A stretch of DNA of 64,000 bases from Angiostrongylus vasorum (lineage: Eukaryota; Nematoda; Chromadorea; Rhabditida; Metastrongylidae). Every line of letters starts with the position of its first letter. The first letter of the stretch is position 1. The translations under genes and the position numbers were made by a program. Positions 1 through 46,065 of the stretch are shown here, one piece after another. Below the pieces are notes generated by a model. It had not been told where the DNA came from. It searched no databases and saw nothing but the letters and a program-made list of their open reading frames with translations. The stretch spans positions 2,914,001-2,978,000 of the forward strand of contig JADANN010000465.1 in the NCBI GenBank assembly GCA_018806985.1, written 5' to 3'.

Positions 1-5
1 CTAAT

Positions 6-33168
<33,163 letters not shown>

Positions 33169-33190
33169 TTCAGATGGTTAAATCTAGAAT
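33169..33190 (-). promoter_or_regulatory. Probable trans-splice (spliced leader) acceptor and short 5' UTR
   Basis: On the minus strand a T/A-rich run ends in TTCTAG at 33184, followed by a 15-base leader and then the ATG. In nematodes an acceptor this close to the start codon usually receives a spliced leader. It could instead be the 3' end of an intron in the 5' UTR; no upstream non-coding exon can be recognised from sequence alone. Confidence 0.5.
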
Positions 33191-34820
33191 TTAAAAAAAA
33201 ATTGCTTGAGCTATCAGTATAAATTCTCTGGATTAATTGCGATTTCGAATACAATAATAGAAATAAAGGTGGAAAACAGAAGTCATAGAATTGAGGTATT
33301 TAGCACGGAATGTGCAAAACTATGGAAACTCTACAGAAGATGTTAGGATGAAGGAAAGTATAGCACGGTGATATTTTTCTTGTAGTCCGCAAAATTGATT
33401 TAATTATTGAGATTTATAAAATTAAAAAGACTAAGACGCTGTCGAAGGCTATCAACGAAGAGCGATTACTAACGGGAACATTTTCAAGGAGAAGAAAAGC
33501 AGATTCGAGAGGAAACACATGGTAAACAAATAATTTGGAAGCTTTGCAACAATATGGTGTTTCTGTGAAGGTCACCAGAAAAGACAGAGAAACGCACTTT
33601 GTCGTTCGTGGTTGCCTCCATCCATCACAACAAGAATAACGTAATAGTGCACGGCAAAGAGTAATTCTCGTTTAAATTACTGATCTATGAATAGCATCTG
33701 CAATTATGGATTTCCTTTTTGAGGAAGACCTCAAACAGGTTAATCATTTAGGCTACAAATCACGAATGAAATGGAGGTAAACGCGAATGAGAAACAGGCA
33801 AATTCACAAGACGAATTCTGGGTCTACATTGCACAGAAATGTGAACTTTCGGAATACCAATAGGCATTCCCTATGCACACATGTCCAAGTGACTTAGAAG
33901 AATATTTTTTCCACTCTAGAATACTTAAGGTGGGATGTTCATTCCTAGCTCCAAGTTCACTTCGGGAGACATTGACAAGCCATCCGCAATGAAAAACTGT
34001 GACGCTCCTCATGTTGCTCGAGCTGAGCTGTAAAACACTTCTGAGTAATTTTGGTGCTCGATAGCTACGGCAGAGACTTCGTTGGTGGTTAAGATAGGCA
34101 GTCGACGTCGTTGAGGATAACAAAGATTTGATATGATGGGCTGTAATATAGTCGAGTAGAGATCACATAACATAAACTTTGTGAACGGAGAATATTATTG
34201 CTGGTATGGGGGCCCATTAATTCTATGCATATGAGATTTTACGTCATTTAATAGCATAGGTGGAAATTTTAGCATACACTTCGTTATCTAACGACTTAAA
34301 TAATGATAAAAATAATAATGACTAGTAACAAGAGCAGTACTACAGTACGCCAGTAATTTCTACTTAAGTGACCACGTTTGGCGAGAAACGTGAACAGACA
34401 GTGGATTTATGAAGACTGAAGAAACAAAATATTGTGTTTAGCTAATAGTAATAACCTAAGTAATACGAAAGGCATCGACTAAGAAATCCGACCACGTTTT
34501 ATTAAAAACAACATTTCAAACAATGAGAAGAGTTACCGACATAGCAGGAAACAAAAAAATTTCAACAAAGGATAACTCTAGAAAGGACATTGATATTTCC
34601 TATGGCTGATGAGTAATGAACTGGTGCGGTTGCCCGCAGAGCAGTTAGAGGAAAATATATTCGTTAGAAAGTAGTCAAAACAAAATTCCTCTCTTGGATT
34701 GTATAGTCATGAAAATCAGATTTTCAGCATGTAATCATTCTCTTTCATTTACAATGGATCATACTGACGAATACTCCCCAATAGAAAACATTACAAGGAG
34801 CGAATAGTCCCACTCGTAAC
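33191..34820. other. Upstream region of the DM gene, no gene seen
   Basis: AT-rich. No repeat family from elsewhere in the window is recognised, and a 99-codon minus frame (33824-34123) has no recognisable product. Any promoter of the DM gene should lie here, but no specific motif can be defended. Confidence 0.5.
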
Positions 34821-34824
34821 ATCA

Positions 34825-34985
34825 GGGCTCTGAGGAAGGCGAAATCGCCGAGACGTCAGCCATCGACCAACAACACCGACAACAGCGACAACGACAACGA
34901 AGACCTATTCCAACCTCGCATCTGCTAAAGAAGATCAATTTACAAGATCATATCAATAAATATATCAACTATGAATCTGTTGTTC
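34825..34985 (+). mobile_element. Solo 3' tail of a Penelope-like element, subfamily A
   Basis: Matches 28548-28700: mutated hammerhead core, CAACAACACCGACAACAGCG run, GAAGACCTATTCCAACCTCG, CTAAAGAAGATCAATTTAC and an AATAAATATATC end. Confidence 0.7.
34826..34863 (+). ncRNA. Hammerhead-like core with A-to-G change
   Basis: Stem I GGCT/AGCC, CTGAGGA, extra A, GGCGAAATCGCC, then GAGAC instead of GAAAC, then GTC. Same substitution as the copy at 28548. Confidence 0.5.
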
Positions 34986-35305
34986 TCTCTTTTACAGCAA
35001 TCGCGAGGTTGTTATTCATCACACGTTTAATTCCTCACAAATATAACACATACAACACAGCGGTACATGAAATCTCGGGCAGTGTCGCCTTCTTCAGAGC
35101 CTGGAAGGGTACACTAATATGTAATTTACTAGGTCAAGCGCTTCAACAACGCAAATAGAAAGATGAAAATCTGAACAATAATTACGATCCGGCTTCTCGA
35201 AAAACCCATCGTTTTTTATCTGTTTTCCACCAAGGAAGAACAGCCGCTTAGAGTCGCATATGGTTGATAACTGCACCACCCCACATCAAAAATCATTTCT
35301 GACAT
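34971..35305 (-). mobile_element. 3' end of a Penelope-like element, subfamily B, opposite orientation
   Basis: Reverse of the pattern at 62740-63060: CAGCAATCGCGAGGTTGTT, a decayed hammerhead core at 35070-35102, TTACTAGGTCAAGCGCTTCA, CGGCTTCTCGAAAAACCCA, and AGAACAGCCGCTTAGAGTCG at the right. The core reads CTGAAGA but GAAAC is lost. Confidence 0.7.
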
Positions 35306-35440
35306 ACGGAGAAGAAAGAGAACAACAGATTTATAATCCAATGCCGAGGTTAATAGAAAGTCGATCATGGGAACTATATCAACTATCTACTCCGAGGTTC
35401 ATAGAAAGTTGGTCTTTTGAGTATTTTGAGAATACTTACT
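35306..35440 (+). mobile_element. Short PLE subfamily B tail in plus orientation
   Basis: AGAACAACAGATTTATAATC is the inverse of the left boundary at 34971-34993. It continues with CCAATGCCGAGGTTAATAGA and a second similar block (TACTCCGAGGTTCATAGAAAG). Confidence 0.5.
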
Positions 35441-35448
35441 CGAATACT

Positions 35449-35830
35449 TGGACAGCCCGTCCTCACTGGTTGTGCGGACCCCAGCATAACTTCCCTTTCT
35501 TCGGAGTTTTGCTGGTTTAGCCATTGTGATTAACTGGAGTCCCGAAATCAGCCTCCAAAGTCTGACCCAGGTCTTCACCACTACACGCAGTCGCAGCTCT
35601 TGTGGATCAGAGGGAGATTTACCACCATGGGACTAGTTTGATACCAGGACGGTGGTGGATCTTGGAATTCGTTTACTCTTAATAGCTAGACTTCCGGATG
35701 GAAACGCCGGACTCCTTTTCAGCTTGGGAAACCCTGCTGCGGGAATGAACGTTCCGGCTCTACATCGCAGCCCGACACCCAGGAACACCTCCCAGCCGCG
35801 ATGGTAAACCGTTCGGAGGTATGATGCGGT
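35449..35830 (-). repeat. Family D repeat, full length, minus
   Basis: The plus strand begins ACAGCCCGTCCTCACTGGTT and ends CCTCCCAGCCGCGATGG; inverse of 30455-30825 throughout. Confidence 0.8.
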
Positions 35831-36004
35831 TCAGTTAGAGAATAACTCTGGTTGGACCCCACATCGGATAAACACGCCTGCCATGCTACCAAAATACGGA
35901 TACTTGTACTTGGGGATCGAATGGAGACGAATCAAACACGAGTAGTGCTGGAAACCGCGCTGTAAATAAATATTGGGAAACAAGGCTTAACATTTTAGCA
36001 ATGC

Positions 36005-36185
36005 CTATTTTTTGGCACGGCATTACGTGAAATACAGGCACAAGGATTATGAGATATTAGCAAAAGTCGGAACCCCAATTGGCTTCGAACTCACGGTTAC
36101 CCTTTATCGGGGCTCATGTGCTTGCTATCCGATATACCAAACGACGTCTTTGCTCTGCTTTCTCTCAGCCAGTTTTTTACTCTAA
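36005..36185 (-). repeat. Degenerate family C SINE
   Basis: TTTTTTGGCACGGCATTACG, ACAGGCACAAGGATTATGAG, GGTTACCCTTTATCGGGGC, and TTTCTCTCAGCCAGTTTTT at the head end. Confidence 0.6.
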
Positions 36186-36299
36186 CGATGCTATCAGCAG
36201 TAATCCGCCAACGGGAATGATCTCGGGAGCACGAATTGGTATTGAATTCAGGTAAGCGGAAGCTCCAGTTGAAATCACAATCTTAAACTTTCATTTGAT

Positions 36300-36420
36300 G
36301 CATATTCTTTTTTTATGACAAGGTATTATGTCAAATATAACCACAAGGATCCCCGCAAAGGGGAATCGCAAGCTCGAAGCCCAAATAAGGTTCCAATTCT
36401 CATATCTCAGCATCCGCGTA
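36300..36420 (-). repeat. Family C SINE tail fragment
   Basis: TTTATGACAAGGTATTATGTC and ATAACCACAAGGATCCC match the tail of other copies; the remainder diverges. Confidence 0.45.
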
Positions 36421-36429
36421 GTAGAAAAC

Positions 36430-38940
36430 GTTTCGTATCTTTTATGTAAAACAGTAAAATTTGAGAATGTTTCAAAACAACTCCATGAATTCGTACACAG
36501 ATCGTTTATCCGTCCCATCTACCTCGAAGTGGTTTATGACAGAGCGAAAAGGGCAGAATTTCTGCAAACAAAGCTCGAACCTTCTGCACAGCAAGAACCA
36601 CCTCAAAGCTGCAGGTGTGCGCTGTGTATGCGGCACGCGTAGTTTTTGTTTTTCTTAAGGGATTTCCGTGTGTTTTCAATACAACCATACATGCATGTTG
36701 AGGTAATCTATAATTAGCCATAGAACAAAATAAAAACGGTTCCAGAAGGTTTGAGCTTGCAGAAAAGTGGATTTTGTTGCTTTTAATGAAGAACATCTAC
36801 TGTGACGGTAGTTTGTGAAACAACAGAAATGAAACCCTGCGAACTTGTTCAATCGTTCATCAAAGTGACCACTAAACAGAAACAAGAAGAAAAACACAGT
36901 GACGGACTGATCGACTGTCAATGAGGTTTGGCGAATGAAGAAATTCCATTTCAACACCTGTACACTGCCAAACTTCGTAGTAATCTCGCGACAAAAACTT
37001 GAAACACAAAAAACCTGATGCATGCGAAAAAAACTAGTTTAGAATATACAACACAAAACACAAATAGCAGAGATTGAAATAGGATGGTGTGGATGGAAAC
37101 TACTCTTCAAAAGGGCAAACGTGATGCGGTTCTGAGATGCAACAATGCTGCCCTTCATAAAGAGAATCCGACATTTTCCACTGGTCTTATCTAACTTATC
37201 TTCTGCTTATAATCACTTCTGCTGTTTATTTTTAGCGAAAGATAATGAGGAGCGCCACTTTTTCGACCACTCGAAAAATCAGCAGAAGTTTTGGTCATGT
37301 AGATGAGAGCCGGTAGGGTCATCGTGTTAATGATCTCTTTTGTTTCTCTACTAATAAGTACTTGTTCCCAGAGTTATCCTCTCGGGTAGATGAACCCATG
37401 AAGTCTGACTTTTGCACGAAGTTCAACTGTTAAGCTCATTAACGAATTCACACTACAATGTTTTTGTTCAGCCAGGTCTTCTTCGTCTCCAGCATCGCTG
37501 GTACCACGACGCACCATTATTTCGATTTCAGAATTGTAATCTTCTTAGTTAGCTTGGACGATCTGTGTGTTAGTGGATGAGGTTAATGCCGGGTAAACAA
37601 ACACATAGGTGTTGTTTTTGGCTTGTGTCATGGTGATGTTGACGACGACGTTGAGAATCATTGATTATAGAAGTCGTAAACAACAACTCTTATGCGTTCC
37701 CAAGGCACAATTCCATTACAATCAATACAGGCACCATGTTAGTCACGAAAGAAGTCATAATGAGCACGGCAGGGTTTCCGTCGACGACAACAAATGACTG
37801 GCATGACTTTCAGTGCACAGTAGCACGATAGATACAATAATGATAGCGAAGCGAACAAAAAACAGCTTCAAACAGACAGTGTCCATTAACAGACGCCATC
37901 AATGGTGTTAATCTGTCAGTGAATGATCGTGAAAACATTTGTCCACATACTCGGAAACATAACACACCGTCATCAGTACACGAATGTACGACAGCAACGT
38001 TCCGAATCGGATCAGCGTCGGACGGATGACGAACAAGTGAGACGAACATACGGTCGATTAAATATATGCACTTAGCCAGGTGATATTTATGCGTTCTCAT
38101 AGTTAAGACCACAAATAGATGTGCGACACCATGTGATACAGATCCCATCGCATACACGTCTAAGTACTTTGATACAGTCAGGTAAGATGTGTTTGCCTGC
38201 TTTCATTTCGTCTGGTAGTTCAACTTCTCTTGACTGCGTGGTGATTTCTTGTCCATACTCTCTCCCGTATGCGCTTCAAATCTGAATCCACTTATTTCAT
38301 AGTCATCACAATCGCTTCCTGATAAGTGTACATACAGTTGAACAGAAGAAGACGAAGAAGAAAAAGACAGAAGTAGTTTAGAATAATCGAGAAGAATTGA
38401 AAAATCATGAACTAGCAGTTAGATAACTGCAGATAAGATTTCTTGAGATGTGACGGGTTTTGTGGTGATGTGAACAGGTCCGGTGACTAAGACGAGTAAA
38501 ACATTTTCTGCATTGATGACTAAAACTATGTAAGTGGTTTACAAGACTGCTGATGAGGGCCCACCTCGATGAAGATCGGGACAATAGGGCTCAAGCTGAA
38601 GATAAATGACTCTGGATATGTAGGCAACACATGAAGAGCATTTTTTTAGATGATCAACGACCATGAAAGGCAAACATTATGTGAAAACTCGGGTGAAAAA
38701 GGAAAAATGGAAAACATTGACACTTTTTCCTGATCTTTAACGTTTTCATTACTTCTAGTGCCAACCGAAAATAACTTTATTATCGATAACATTTGTTAAC
38801 TACGGTGGACTAATATAATTGAAGGCATGTTTTCAAAAACAGCGGAAGTTAACGCACATCGGCACAAGAGAACAAAAAATTATACGAACTCAGGAGAACA
38901 CAATGAAGATCTCAGTTTTCTACTAATCAAGTAATCCACC
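36430..38940. other. No recognised feature
   Basis: 2.5 kb of AT-rich DNA. Frames of up to 115 codons (36676-37023 and 37810-38157, minus) show no recognisable domain or splice context. Confidence 0.45.
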
Positions 38941-38944
38941 ATAA

Positions 38945-39215
38945 AAACATGAACGGCTTCGCGCCGCAGTGGTTAGAAGTGAGCTGCAATACAAGTATGG
39001 TCTTTCGTTCGATCCCGTGCCATAGATCAACAAGAGCTCGATAAATTGGTAGCAGACTTGTTTAGAAGGACAACAAACTGGTTTGGTATGTCGAAGGCCC
39101 CGGAAGTCATTGTACAGGCCACATATGCATTAGTCATCTCTTCAATGCCTAAGGAAGTTAGAAATATGACGCAACTCTCAGGGATTCATCAACGTCGAGT
39201 GTTTCATTCTATATA
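38945..39215 (+). repeat. tRNA-derived SINE, family A
   Basis: A-box-like GCGCCGCAGTGGTTAGAAG, B-box-like CGTTCGATCCCG, body AATTGGTAGCAGACTTGTTT, tail CATATGCATTAGTCATCTC and TCAGGGATTCATCAACG. Near full length. Confidence 0.8.
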
Positions 39216-39559
39216 TTTTAGCAAAAAATAGACCCTAAAATATTTTGAACCACAATTCTTGACCATAACAATTATTTTTGCCTACTCATAGGAAGAATCA
39301 AAATGAACTCAATATGAACTCCATGGAGCTTGCAGTTTGCAATTTGTCGTTATACATAGTATGTCCAAAGACATTCCTCTGAACATCTCCGAGATGACTG
39401 GGAATCAGTTGCGTATGTAGTCTAGTTGAATCCAAAGAGGAACATCAGATTACTGCTCTTCTCAACTATGAAATGACGACGCCATAATAGTGTTGGTGGC
39501 CGGACTAAGTACAACGATGATTTCATTCTTCAAGAATTTCGTATGTGTATGTAGATGTA

Positions 39560-39780
39560 CATTTATACATATATATATATATATACATATGCACATATAC
39601 ATATGAATATATGTGTGTGTCGGTGTGTGTATCGCTTCTGTATGGCTGTGCGAAGGAGCGTCCACTATTCCTGCGGGTATATGGGTATAAATGTGTAATT
39701 GCATATGTGAATGTGTTTTTGTATGTATGCAAGTGTGTATGTATATGTATGCACATGTGTTTAGGAAAATGTGGTGTAAG
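39560..39780. repeat. Degenerate TA/GTATGT microsatellite
   Basis: Short TA tract (39568-39585), then GTGTGT and TATGTATG-type runs. Confidence 0.75.
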
Positions 39781-40501
39781 TGCCGTTTATGTATGCGTGG
39801 ATTTGCATATATCCTTGTGTCTCCTCTGAGCATATGTAGGTGAAATTGTGGACACGCCGTTTTTCTTCATAAGCATGTCACTTTCGTAAGGGAATCAATG
39901 GAATTTGCCCAAGAAAATCGGAGGGAAAATTACTAGTTGGCAAAAATGACAAGGATGTTATAGAACGAATGTGCCACGCCTCCAAAAACCAACCCGATGG
40001 ATGGCATCCCAACCACGCATTCATTCTTATTACCTGTTTACATCGACGACAATAATCACGAAGACAGTGAACATTTGGAAAACGTGAAAAAAAGAAACGA
40101 GATGGTTTGGAATAGGATGAAGATTAGTAGGATGATCGAGTAAAAGAGACCAGAGCGAGTAAGTAGAAGCTATAAGAGGAAAACTCGTCAAGGTTGAGGT
40201 GGACACCTGCTTTTTTGCAAAAGTTAAGCTTTTCAATAATTACACTTTAGTGTAATGTGGTAAAACGATTTCCGCTTTTCCGCCTTTTTTTTGGAAGAAA
40301 ATTACTTCTATCGGATATTCGTACGCTTTCGTCTGCGGAGCCATTGATTTCCGTTAAGAAGGTCATCTACGAATTCCTGTCGTTTGACGACAAAAGGTTC
40401 AACGCCGACGATTCCGTAGAGGTTTTTTCAGTCTTCATTGCTTATAGATATTTTCGGTCAGTTCAGTTATCCATATCGAAGGTCAAACTTCAAAATTGGC
40501 A

Positions 40502-40880
40502 CAAATCAGTGGTTAGAGGTCCCTTAATATCAATATAGTCGTTGCCTTAACCACGTTCTATGTCAACCACGCCCGTCATCACCTCGAAATCGTGAACTGG
40601 TAGCACATTTATCAGAAAAGAGCTGCCTCTGATCCATAAATGCCAGCGACTGCTTGTGGTGAAGATCCGTGAACACTCAAGCAAAGGTGCTAGATGATTC
40701 CAGGAAGAATCAACTCAACCGTAATTTAATGACAGTCAAGAAGAAGAAGGGGGATTGTGTATGGAAGCCTAAAACACAAATCCGAAGACTACAGTGGATG
40801 ACGGATGAGAAGCAACGAATAAACAGAACGGAAGATGTGCTGGGACCTGATCAATATCTGAAGATCGATAATTTAAAAAT
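40502..40880 (+). repeat. Degenerate long-type SINE
   Basis: A-box-like AAATCAGTGGTTAGAGG. The 3' part has AGACTACAGTGGATGACGGATG, AACGAATAAACAGAA and TGTGCTGGGACCTGATC, as in 22203-22520. Confidence 0.5.
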
Positions 40881-41309
40881 AAATAAATGAACTAACGAGG
40901 TTCTAATTGGTCAGAAGAATGTTCTAGCATTACTCTAACGAGCGGCAAAATTAATATCAGATCGTTGAAAACTGTCAGACTGTCGTTAGTTTTTGATCGC
41001 AAACACAAAACACACAAGACGATCGACAATGAATCAGAGAAGAAAATCGTCAAGAATAAACAACAATTGACGTTTTCTTTAGAACTAAAGGCCCCCACGA
41101 TTCAATAAAATGACGTTGCCGGCGCTGCTGGTTCATCATCGCAGAAATCTCGTATGCACTTTTTCTCTACGTTTTTCCAACTCCTCTTTTTTATTTAAAA
41201 GGATATTGAAACCGATCGATACGAGTGTTAAAATGACTCATAATCTTGCCCTATAATGTCCACATAAGAAGAAAAAAAATCTAAAATACTTAAATGTAAG
41301 ATTTGGAAC

Positions 41310-41470
41310 GGATGCGCATAGCGCAGTGGTCAGATGCAGCCTGCAATACAAATGGGATCGATCTCCACGCCACAGGCTCATCAAGCCTTCCATGCTCCCG
41401 GGGTTGGCAAATTGGTACCAAACGTGTTTGGGAGGACAGCAACACTGGTTCGATACATCGTTAGTTTATT
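41310..41470 (+). repeat. Family A SINE, 5' part
   Basis: A-box-like GCATAGCGCAGTGGTCAGATG, B-box-like GGGATCGATCTCC, body CAAATTGGTACCAAACGTGT and GATACATCGTTAG; the tail is replaced by unrelated sequence. Confidence 0.7.
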
Positions 41471-41529
41471 CTTTATCCTTTTACCAGATTTAGAACTTGA
41501 GAATGGAATCACAATATAAATCTCATGAG

Positions 41530-41745
41530 TCGTATAAAAGAGCATGTGGTGAGGTTGTCAATTTGGAGCGATGCTCCACTGAAGAGGATTCGACTCGATA
41601 CCACGATAAAGACTTCAGATCGAGACTATGAAGGACTGTGAACACCGACTCGGATCATAGGCTCTGGAGAAGGATACGTCGAAACGATAGCCGAATAAAT
41701 ATTTGGTAACAATCTCGTGTTAGTTTATCGATGAAACAAGGTCCA
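41530..41745 (+). repeat. Composite dispersed repeat with tail module
   Basis: GCTCCACTGAAGAGGATTCG at 41575 recurs inverted at 47440-47480. 41658-41742 is the module shared with 32694-32782; here it reads GGCTCTGGAGAAGGATACG, TCGAAACGATAGCC, that is, a GGCT..AGCC stem around decayed hammerhead core words. Confidence 0.45.
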
Positions 41746-42189
41746 TCGGTCATTTACACGGACATTAAACTAAGTCGATTTCAAACAAAGCGTTTTAGTT
41801 CATGGTGTACCTTAAACAACGAAGTAACAAAAAAAGCGCTGCAATCTACATATCCTTGGCTACAGAACACAATTTCACTTACTGGTATTCTTACCGAATT
41901 AAAAATCCTACTTTCTGGAGCCGGAAGACTCTCTTTCTGTTTTCTTCCCATTAAAACTTGTGTTTTGAGTTCTTAAACAAATGACTGTAGCGTTGGGGTT
42001 TGCAGCTTCTTCATACATTCACCATTTCCAGTGAGCCATAAACGGTTGTTATAAAATGAAAAATAAGAGTACACTAAATTTATCAGAGGGAGACCTACAG
42101 TAAACCTAAGTCCGCTGTTAAACATTCAGATTAACCTATCCGAAAACGACTAAATCACCAGTTGGTACCGAAAGCCAAGTAAAAGTGCT

Positions 42190-42965
42190 GGTTTTATTAT
42201 CTCTATGCTCACCACCCATACAATAAAACGGCTCTTGTGAGAAACATTTTTCGAACAGCCACTAGTGTGTGCACAGTAAAAGAGATGAAGGAAGAACGCC
42301 TGAAAGTAGCTCGGCAAATAACCATTTCCAATGGCTACGAAACTGTAGCTGCTCGGGATAGGTGCAGAGAAAAACCCTCGCCCCCCAAGCGGTAATTTTA
42401 GCGAGAATAAGATTCCGTTTATCTTGCCCTTCATTTCCAATGAAACAAACACAGCTATGCAACGTTGCTTGAAAAGGGTTGGCCTAGAGAATCCCGCAAC
42501 AGTAATTAAAGTACCATCACACATTCTCGGAGGCCAGCTAGTTCGTAACCGCTTGTATGACCGTCTGTCTATAACGCACAACTGCATAATATGCCCTAAC
42601 GGTAGAGATGGTGATTGCATGAGTTCGGATACGGTTTATCTGATCTCTTGTAAAACGTGCAAGAACGAATATATTGGCCACAGGAGTAGAGTAGTCCACT
42701 ATGTGTCCGTTAAGGTTAAACAACTAGTTAAAAACTAGTTACTTCACTTGGCGCACACAGACAAGCAGATAGATAACTGGAAGGATTTTGAAGTAAAAGT
42801 GAGCACCCCCTGTCGAGGAGTCTAAAACATCATCATGCACAACTCTCGAAGCATTCTAGATAAAATCCAGGAATCTAAAAATGATTCGCAGGGAGGAACG
42901 CCTCATTATCACGCGTGGTCTCACGCAATACCACAGAATGATATTTAGACATATTACGCGTCCAA
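42190..42965 (+). mobile_element. Penelope-like element fragment with GIY-YIG domain
   Basis: The 104-codon frame 42424-42738 reads the pre-GIY segment (LKRVGLENPATVIKVP), QLVRNRLYDRL, the Cys-rich lead (CIICPNGRDGDCMSS), then TVYLISCKTCKNEYIG, the GIY-YIG signature of PLE endonuclease. The catalytic GETGR-type loop is altered (GHRSR) and the frame is soon lost. The part 5' of the frame (42190-42420) matches the reverse strand of 63620-63790. RT motifs are absent. Dead 5'-truncated copy. Confidence 0.8.
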
Positions 42966-42999
42966 ATGAACTCTGTACGGTTGCCTCCACGTGGACAAC

Positions 43000-43235
43000 T
43001 TACTGGAAGATGCCACCAATTTCGTCAAGGAACAGCTTCCTGCGACCCATAAAAGGCTGATGGTTGCCTGTTTTAAAGAATTAGGAACGCTGTACCATGG
43101 CTGCCAAGATTCCAGTAAAAATCATCTCGATTACTATTCAAATTCATTCATCGACAAGACAAAGTTCACTGAATTAAAGCAGAACACCTTCGCGAATGAT
43201 GGCTGCGAGGAAAGAAATCGTATAAAGTGATTGCT
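43000..43235 (+). repeat. Degenerate long-type SINE
   Basis: Ends with GATGGCTGCGAGGAAAGAAATCG, matching the long-type body; the rest is weak. Confidence 0.35.
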
Positions 43236-44226
43236 GGGCTTTGTACCTTACGTGGAGAAGGGGTCCTATAAATGTAAATAAAGTATCACATTTTCATCAC
43301 TAATACTATTACTCGAACTTTTTTTGTTATGCGTACCGACAATGCTGTGAGTAGCCTAAGTGAACGCCCCCGCTCTGTCATGCGATAACTCGTCCGCCCG
43401 TGTGTGTACTGGTCGGCTAAACTTCGTTCACCCCCGTCGCCGAACTGAATCAAAGTCAACTTGTTGTGAACCGAATAAAACAAATTTACTGAAAGATTAA
43501 GTAAACATAAACTTTTGCGCACTAAAAAAAGAAGTACTGAAATGTCGAGAACGTTCTCTGTGGTCTTAAATGACCGAGATTTGAGACGAATTGGTGACGT
43601 GTTTTATTCAAGAAGTGGACGATTAAGCTTTCATTCGTTTTTGTACTTTTTTATTAAACAGTTAACGAATAATCACCCAACCCAATGTGATTTAAAAGTG
43701 CAGAATTTAATAGGTGGTTAGTGGTGGTTTTAATATAATAGCATTTCTCAGCATGTAGGTTTACCGACAAATTCTAGGAATTTATAAACTACTAGGGTAC
43801 ATGGGTACTTGAGGACTGGACATACTTTATAGAGCAGAGTTCATAACGCTGCTCCAGAAGTACGCTAGTGAACTAGAATTGAAAAAAGATATGTTAGTTA
43901 AGAAAAGAAATTAAAAACTTCTAACGAAGAGGTGGCAAGCATTATCCGTTTGAAAAACACATGTCTTTATGTTCTTATGCCTTTTATTCCGAGTAATAAA
44001 ATTTGCTATCTGCAGAGGCACGTTCGTTTAGAATTGATTAGCTGGACAGTTCTCAGTGAGCCTAGAGTGACGCATTCCCAGATGGAGGATAAGGGGTTGA
44101 ACAGGTAGAAAGGAAACGACTGGATCTTACGCTGACGTGAAGAAGGAGTACAGAACACAATTATGACTGATCTATAACCTTTAGGAAAATGTATTTATAT
44201 ACACGTAATACGCACATTTATTGACC

Positions 44227-44520
44227 ATAGATGGCGCAGTGGTTAATGATGGAGTCCATTAGGAAACAAGATGGTAGTCGACCTCTCGCCAATGCTTTCC
44301 TCTAATACACCTGGGAACGCCATAGCCGGGTATAGACTGCAAGGAGAATCGTATCGACCAGCATTCTGCGATATTCATATAGTTGACGAAATGCACAGCA
44401 GCAGTCGAAACGACATGCGAAATGTTCGAAGACCCTCGTGGAAGATGAATGCAAAGAAAACGAGTCGACTGCAATAAGTGCTGTTATCCGCACAGTAGAT
44501 GTGACGACGATTCATGGAAT
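44227..44520 (+). repeat. Long-type SINE, degenerate
   Basis: A-box-like AGATGGCGCAGTGGTTAATG, then CTGGGAACGCCATAGCCGGG, ATCGACCAGCATTCTGCGA and a 3' end near GTGCTGTTATCCGCACAG. Confidence 0.6.
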
Positions 44521-45914
44521 GGAATAACAAACATTTGTTAATATGTAAGAAGTACACATTTAGCAATATTCACATCGTGGATATACTTCCATAAATCCTA
44601 GTTTTGTCTCGTATGTTGATTCGGTCAAATGCTTGAAAGTAATCGAGGGACAAGGAAGTATGTGGGAAGCGATTCTCTTCTGAGTCACCGTCAATAAATC
44701 GACTTCATTTGTACTTCCGAAGAATTCCTCTTATGCTTCGGAAAAAACCGGACCTAAAGAAGTGTCGTCTCCATTTCAGTGCCTTCTCATATCTGCTTCG
44801 GAGAACCCACACGGAAAACCCCTCGTGAGTGTCGTTTCGTTATGAACCACAAAAATAACAGGTGTCATATGAAAAGTCTTGCTCTCTCCGTGTCTCTCAA
44901 GCAAGCAATCCCATTCAGCAGTTTTGGTATGCGACAGGAAAGACGCACGACTCATTGATGACTAATGACGAGGTTAGCGGCGACTATGGAGATAAAGAGA
45001 CGTTCAATAAAGAAATGTTCTAGAGCGTTGTTCTACTTTCAACATACAATTTATAACAGCTATAACAAACGCTACGAAACGAAAACGCTTTCACATTCGT
45101 GTCTGCTATAGCTATAGAAAGCTGATGCTTGATGTTCCAAGAACAATGTGAGAAAATTAATGAACAGGATTTTACTACGAACATTAACCAGTTTGTATAG
45201 GATTAATTTTATACCAGCTACGTAAAATCCTTGTTGCTAAAATAAAGGATGACAAATTTTAACAGTTTCGAAAGTGATCGCATGTCTAATGCTTTCAAAT
45301 AACTGGTATAGAAAGGAGCAGCCAATTTCTTGTAATGATCCCTTTCTTTCTCATTTTCTCTGATGGGTGTCATAGTCACTGTACTTCTTGTTCATGTGTG
45401 AATAACGACAACAACAACTGTGAGGACAACATAGGATGTAGGTGAATAGTATGGGTGATGAGCGGATAGCTGCAAGGCAGCGATCACACCAACAACACAT
45501 GACGAGAGCCGTTTGTGCATGCTTGCAGGCATTCCAAGCACTCCGCTGTGCTGCTTCCGACATAGGAGAGCTATCCAACCTGCTGTAGGGATAACTGAAA
45601 TAAGGGAATTTTCGTCCAAATAAAACTGCTTTTTATTTCGCTGGTATACGTAAAATATTGAAAGCCGCTTCCATTCCGAGCGCCATTCTAAGCAAGCTCG
45701 CTATCCTTCCGGGTCCGCACATGGTACTAGATATGGGTGGAAGAAGAAAATCCTAACTCGCCACACCGGCAGGCCACCATAAATTATTGTATGGGTCTTT
45801 GATGACGTCTGTGATGCTTTTTTGTAGTCCACGGAGACGAAAGCACTGTGAATCCATAAAGGACTGATCAAATCCGAACGCTTTACCATTTTGTCAACTG
45901 AAAATGTCTATTTT

Positions 45915-46065
45915 CATAATGTTGAGATATTTGCAAACTCCGGACCACAGATGTCTGCGGTGGGGAACGAACGCGCTATTGTGCTTTCCGGGGAGTAACG
46001 CGTTCACCACGACACCATGCGGGTCCTTCGTTTCGCCTGTCTCTCAGCTAGTTCTATCGATCACT
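45915..46065 (-). repeat. Family C SINE
   Basis: The plus strand has AGATATTTGCAAACTCCGGA, GGTGGGGAACGAACGCGC, CGCGTTCACCACGACACC, TTCGTTTCGCCTGTCTCTCAG. Confidence 0.75.

Noticed and set aside
42424..42738. Active GIY-YIG nuclease gene
   Set aside because: The catalytic loop is altered, the frame ends early and no reverse transcriptase is attached; a dead PLE fragment.
45701..45889. VDYKKA peptide resembling the LINE RT motif
   Set aside because: Only six residues fit and no other RT motif is nearby.
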